NCBI GenBank assembly: GCA_040904925.1 | Contig: JBBDSP010000006.1 | Coordinates: 341,500-405,499 of the forward strand | DNA length: 64,000 nucleotides | Direction: 5' to 3' | Origin: Gracilimonas sp040904925 | GTDB lineage: Bacteria; Bacteroidota; Rhodothermia; Balneolales; Balneolaceae | In this document: piece by piece, positions 60,520 through 64,000 of the stretch | How positions within the stretch are numbered: the first letter of the stretch is position 1 | How the letters are laid out: each line of letters opens with the position of its first letter | The notes under the pieces: model-generated | Told to the model about the DNA's origin: nothing | Seen by the model: the letters and a program-made list of their open reading frames with translations, nothing else | The model's database searches: none | Position numbers and translations under genes: made by a program

Positions 60520-63381
60520 TTACCGTAAAGTGATTTTAAGTATCCACCGGGTCCCAAACCCTTCTGATGTTTTAAGGGTGATGTCTCCATCTATCAGGTC
60601 TGCTCTTTTCTGAATGTTAACTAATCCATTGCCTTTTCTAACCTGATCTACATCCATTCCCTTTCCATCATCCTGAACCACCAATTTCACCATTCCATTT
60701 TCATACTTGAAGATCACATCCAATTGCTTCGCCTCAGAATGTCGGACAGCATTGGTAACCATCTCTTTAAAAATCAACCACAGGTGCTGCCTCAGTTGCA
60801 TATCTAATTTACCCGGTATATACTCGTCAATTTTAAGACTGTATTTTATCCCCTTACTCTCCAGCAGATCAGAAGAAAATCTTCGGCATTTGGACAAGAA
60901 CGCCCGCCAGTCATCATGCTCCGGGTTGATGGCCCAAACTATGTCTGTGATTTTTTCTTTAGCATCTCCGGCACTGTTGGCGATCAGTTTCACAAAACGG
61001 TCTTTATCTTTTTTGACTTTATCACTTTGAATGGCCTCTGCAAAATAGCTGATACTGCTGAGCGTTGCGCTGACCTCATCATGAAGATCGCTGGCAATGT
61101 TATTGCGAATTCGTTCTACCCTCAATAATTGATTAACCCTGATCTTGTACGCGGTGTATAAGATACCTGAAATTGTAAGTGTATAAATTAAATAAGCCCA
61201 CCAGGTTCGGTACCACGGCGGTAAAATACTGAATGAAATTGAAGCTGTACTTCCTTCCACCTCATATACGTTTTTGCTTCGCACCAGAAAGGTGTAATCC
61301 CCTTCCGGGATATTGGTGTAATCTTTTTGGGTTTCAGAATTCCACGGGGTCCAGTTATTATCAAAACCCTCCAATTTAACCTGATACTGATTACGGTCAG
61401 GATTTATGTAACTGGCTGCTGCAAAAGTAAACCGTAATTCATTTTTTGTGTATGGTAAAATTATTTCTTCTTTAGGCTTATTGAATCCACCATAGAGCAG
61501 AGAGTCGTTTTTTATGTATATCCCGGTGATATTTGTAGGATACTCTGCGGTAAGCTTATCAAGATCGTCAGGAACCGCATAAACTTTACTTTCTCCCCCA
61601 AACCATGTTTTATCTATCCCGCAATTTATGGTAAAAACTCCCTCTTCATACGCAATGTTATTAAACAAGGAGGTTTCAATCAGCTCCCCTTGTCTGTCAA
61701 ACCTCAGGATCTTTCTATTTGCTCTGAACCAATAACTATCGAAGCACTCAGTAAAATGTGATACCTGACTATCACTAATGAATTTATTTTCAAAAATTTT
61801 ATTTTTTTTAAATGAATTTGAAGTTCCAGAATACTCAAACAGACCATGTTGCTGGGTCCCCAAAAACAGATCGGTTCCTAACACACCTAAATATTCAGCA
61901 GTAACTTCCTCATCAGCTAATATTTCAGACCCACCTAACAACCTGTTAGTATCATTAATAATGCCGATCTCTCCGGATTCAAATCCAACAAACAATTTTC
62001 CATCATGATAAGCACCTATTCCGGATAATAACTCTTCTCCTGAGTACAGGATATATATTTCTAATTCAGTGGAAGTAATATTGTAGCTCTCTATAACGGA
62101 TCTGCCTAATCCAAAAAAGGAACTATTTCCATCTGATACTAACGACAGATATAGCTTATCATTAATTTTCTGAGCCGAATTACTAAAAACCCTGAACAGA
62201 CCTTCTGATGAGGCCCCATAAATAACACCGTTTATTTTTACAGCATCATAAAAATGATCCGGGGCACTACTTATTTTATAGAACTTCTCATTCAGCTCTT
62301 TTTGTTTAGAATATGCTCCCTGATTGGTGATTACGATCAAGTGATCTTCCTCTTCATATATTTCAAAGACATAACCTGAAAGCCCCCATCGTTCATCATA
62401 TACCTCCATTTCAGGTTCTGTATCCAAAACGGAAATCCCATCATCAAGAGCCACCCACAGTAAATTCTGATGATCCAGATAAAGTCCATAAACAAAATTA
62501 TTATTGAGACCTTCTTCTGTGGTTATGATTTGAAGAACATCTCCATCTTTGTTTAGGATCAACAATCCACCTGATAACGTCCCCACGGCAATTCGTTCAC
62601 TATCAAGCCATAACATTCTATATCCGGAATATTCAGCTAAGTAGTCATTAACATCATCTCCAAAGTTTTTGAAAGTAACGCCATCAAAAATTTTAAATCC
62701 GTTGCTTCTGGAATAGATCAAAAGATCATCTTCAAAGGGTAATATTCCATATATCCGGTCTGAGGCATATCTCTCCGTATTTGGAACCGGTACAAAAGTA
62801 TTTTCAACAACTTCAGCCAGGCCAACTCCTTCGAGGTCAACATAAATTCTATCTTTAATTTTAAAGCTGTTAAAGATTGAATCTTCGTGTGTTAAAACTT
62901 TTACCGTGTCGGCTTTTTCATCATACACAAATAAGGCTTCAATACTTCTGAAATAGATTTTTCTTTTCAGATAATGTGTTTGTCGCACTCCGGTGAATAC
63001 TCTTTGGTCCGGCGGTATTTTATCTAACAAACTCTCGAAGTCAATTCTGTTTAGACTGTCTTCCCTGATAAACCCAATCTCTCCATCTCCACCTGCATAA
63101 ATTTTCCCATCCGGAGACTTGTCCATTGAAAAAATAACTTGTCCTTTGGGAACGTGAGTGTACGTCCAGTCAACTCCATCAAACATATTAATGGCATTAC
63201 TGTTGCCAACAAGTATTTTATTATCCTCTGTTTGTTGAAATACCCAGTTTTGCCTGGAATTTTCAAAATCTTCGAGCGTATAATTCTGTATTAGTCTTAA
63301 AGTATTGGACTGCGCAATTACTCCTATTGTATTTAACAGCAAGAATATCGTTGACAAAAAAAATTTTAGCATATAATTCAT
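60520..63381 (-). CDS. Hybrid-type sensor histidine kinase with propeller-like sensor (Y_Y_Y domain)
   Basis: 953 residues. Signal peptide (MLKFFLSTIFLLLNTIGVIA), then about 600 residues with repeated two-component-propeller-like segments (e.g. ILIYSRSNGFKIFDGVTFKN, LDHQNLLWVALDDGISVLDT), a Y_Y_Y domain (YQVKLEGFDNNWTPWNSETQ), one membrane helix (AYLIYTLTISGILYTAYKI) and a kinase of the HisKA_3 type: H in IASDLHDEVSATLSSISYFA, N box FKEMVTNAVRHSEAK, G box VVQDDGKGMDVDQV. No receiver domain is visible, so it is not a one-protein hybrid; it likely phosphorylates the regulator at 59685. ATG at 63372 is an alternative start. Confidence 0.9.
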   Translation of the reverse strand: MNYMLKFFLSTIFLLLNTIGVIAQSNTLRLIQNYTLEDFENSRQNWVFQQTEDNKILVGNSNAINMFDGVDWTYTHVPKGQVIFSMDKSPDGKIYAGGDGEIGFIREDSLNRIDFESLLDKIPPDQRVFTGVRQTHYLKRKIYFRSIEALFVYDEKADTVKVLTHEDSIFNSFKIKDRIYVDLEGVGLAEVVENTFVPVPNTERYASDRIYGILPFEDDLLIYSRSNGFKIFDGVTFKNFGDDVNDYLAEYSGYRMLWLDSERIAVGTLSGGLLILNKDGDVLQIITTEEGLNNNFVYGLYLDHQNLLWVALDDGISVLDTEPEMEVYDERWGLSGYVFEIYEEEDHLIVITNQGAYSKQKELNEKFYKISSAPDHFYDAVKINGVIYGASSEGLFRVFSNSAQKINDKLYLSLVSDGNSSFFGLGRSVIESYNITSTELEIYILYSGEELLSGIGAYHDGKLFVGFESGEIGIINDTNRLLGGSEILADEEVTAEYLGVLGTDLFLGTQQHGLFEYSGTSNSFKKNKIFENKFISDSQVSHFTECFDSYWFRANRKILRFDRQGELIETSLFNNIAYEEGVFTINCGIDKTWFGGESKVYAVPDDLDKLTAEYPTNITGIYIKNDSLLYGGFNKPKEEIILPYTKNELRFTFAAASYINPDRNQYQVKLEGFDNNWTPWNSETQKDYTNIPEGDYTFLVRSKNVYEVEGSTASISFSILPPWYRTWWAYLIYTLTISGILYTAYKIRVNQLLRVERIRNNIASDLHDEVSATLSSISYFAEAIQSDKVKKDKDRFVKLIANSAGDAKEKITDIVWAINPEHDDWRAFLSKCRRFSSDLLESKGIKYSLKIDEYIPGKLDMQLRQHLWLIFKEMVTNAVRHSEAKQLDVIFKYENGMVKLVVQDDGKGMDVDQVRKGNGLVNIQKRADLIDGDITLKTSEGFGTRWILKITLR

Positions 63382-63404
63382 AAAAAAGCAGGTTTTACCC
63401 TGCT
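63382..63404 (-). terminator. Hairpin with T-run directly before the kinase start
   Basis: Reverse strand AGCAGG-GTAAAA-CCTGCT followed by TTTTTT, ending at the kinase ATG. It terminates the unknown gene upstream, and may also attenuate readthrough into the kinase. Confidence 0.72.
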
Positions 63405-63425
63405 CTAAACTGATTTAAAAAGTAA

Positions 63426-63827
63426 TTAGATATCGTCCGGATGTTTTACCCTGGGGTCAATATGAGTCTTATCATCATTAATGGGTAATTTTTCATTAAA
63501 ATGGAGATCCACCTCTATTTTTCCTGCTTTCACTCTTCTTAGTTCAACATGATGGGGTTTGATGTCATGAGGTAGTTCTACTTTCAATCCCTCAACATCT
63601 GAATTACTATTTGGCACCTCTCTTGATCTGATAATGAGATGGAAACCATCTAAACCTCTTATATTAACTATTTTACGATTGCTTTCTGCTTCCAGTTCAG
63701 CTTCATCGTTTTCAAATGCACCTCTGATCTTTCCATTATGTTTGATGAAAACTTCAATAGTGTTCTTACCATTAGCTTCTTTTTCCAAATCGTTGTACAG
63801 AATGTCTTTTGATACTTTCTTTGTCAT
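63426..63827 (-). CDS. Hypothetical protein
   Basis: 133 residues, not recognised. It has a charged N-terminal part (DLEKEANGKNTIEVFIKHNG) and a beta-rich C-terminal half (GFHLIIRSREVPNSN..., IKPHHVELRRVKAGKIEVDL). No signal peptide or membrane segment. It lies upstream of the sensor kinase, separated by the terminator, with the 170-base AT-rich tail of the window behind it, in which no gene is visible. Confidence 0.6.
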   Translation of the reverse strand: MTKKVSKDILYNDLEKEANGKNTIEVFIKHNGKIRGAFENDEAELEAESNRKIVNIRGLDGFHLIIRSREVPNSNSDVEGLKVELPHDIKPHHVELRRVKAGKIEVDLHFNEKLPINDDKTHIDPRVKHPDDI

Positions 63828-64000
63828 ATTGATTGAATTAGTTAAAGATTAAAGTCAGGATAAGACAAAAATGAAACTAAAACACCGCACATCTATGCTG
63901 TATTAAGCTATGTCCAATAAAGAATAAACATTAAAATGTTGAAAAATAAAAAAGGTACTGTTTTAAATAACAAGTAAAATCTGTTTCAAAATAATTATAT

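Noticed and set aside
1..64000. CRISPR arrays, rRNA or tRNA genes
   Set aside because: No regularly spaced repeats and no cloverleaf or rRNA text were noticed in the intergenic regions; a tRNAscan run would settle the tRNA point.

Overview
The window looks like chromosomal DNA from the Bacteroidota/Rhodothermota/Balneolota side of the FCB group; a Balneola- or Gracilimonas-like organism is my best guess. Supporting features are MetH split into two genes, a Bacteroidetes-type biosynthetic arginine decarboxylase, a fused E1 alpha/beta 2-oxoacid dehydrogenase, bactofilins, ECF sigma factors with small anti-sigma partners, a large two-component kinase with a propeller-like sensor, and weak Shine-Dalgarno sequences. 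There are no rRNA or tRNA genes, CRISPR arrays or insertion sequences that I can see.

Layout. 0-4.4 kb: 5' part of a biotin carboxylase gene, phytoene/squalene synthase, then a LacI regulator-purC-cupin operon. 4.7-9.5 kb: methionine operon (split metH, metF) behind a SAM-I riboswitch whose OFF hairpin covers the start codon. 9.5-10.0 kb: a decayed toxin-antitoxin pair. 10.2-18.7 kb: a BamA-like outer-membrane protein, then polyamine genes (speE, speD leftward; speA, speB and a deoxyhypusine-synthase homologue rightward) and a fused E1. 18.7-23.5 kb: SatD-like gene with tandem operators, an ECF sigma/anti-sigma pair, holA, two bactofilins. 23.5-28.9 kb: asnS, M16 peptidase, pnp, rpsO.

28.9-33.8 kb is an AT-rich accessory block. 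It holds a TIR protein, a lipoprotein, a HEPN-like protein, an unknown protein and a DUF1428 protein. Each is preceded by a related TTAG-type boundary, and most boundaries are the right half of an attC-like inverted repeat. I read this as an integrase-less gene-cassette array, probably with defence content. 33.8-36.8 kb: oxidoreductase, DUF4256 and small zinc-ribbon-like genes, and an intact ParDE module.

36.8-47.4 kb is the information-processing core: rimP-nusA-infB-rbfA-truB-ribF behind a leader terminator, plus fbp, coaE and prfB with its programmed frameshift. 47.5-52.0 kb is a second ECF sigma system. Its anti-sigma factor and a downstream outer-membrane protein share a glycogen-binding-like (CBM48/E-set) domain, and two near-identical ECF-type promoters precede the sigma gene and a DUF4382 lipoprotein gene. 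52.0-59.5 kb: two halves of a probable heterodimeric ABC exporter around an RNase Z gene, a renalase-like flavoprotein and an AtuA-family protein. 59.6-63.8 kb: a NarL-type response regulator, its sensor kinase and an unknown small protein.

The SAM theme links two regions: metH/metF regenerate methionine for SAM, and speD/speE consume SAM for spermidine. Starts were chosen by reading the DNA; where an upstream TTG/GTG extension was possible I took the internal ATG when context favoured it.
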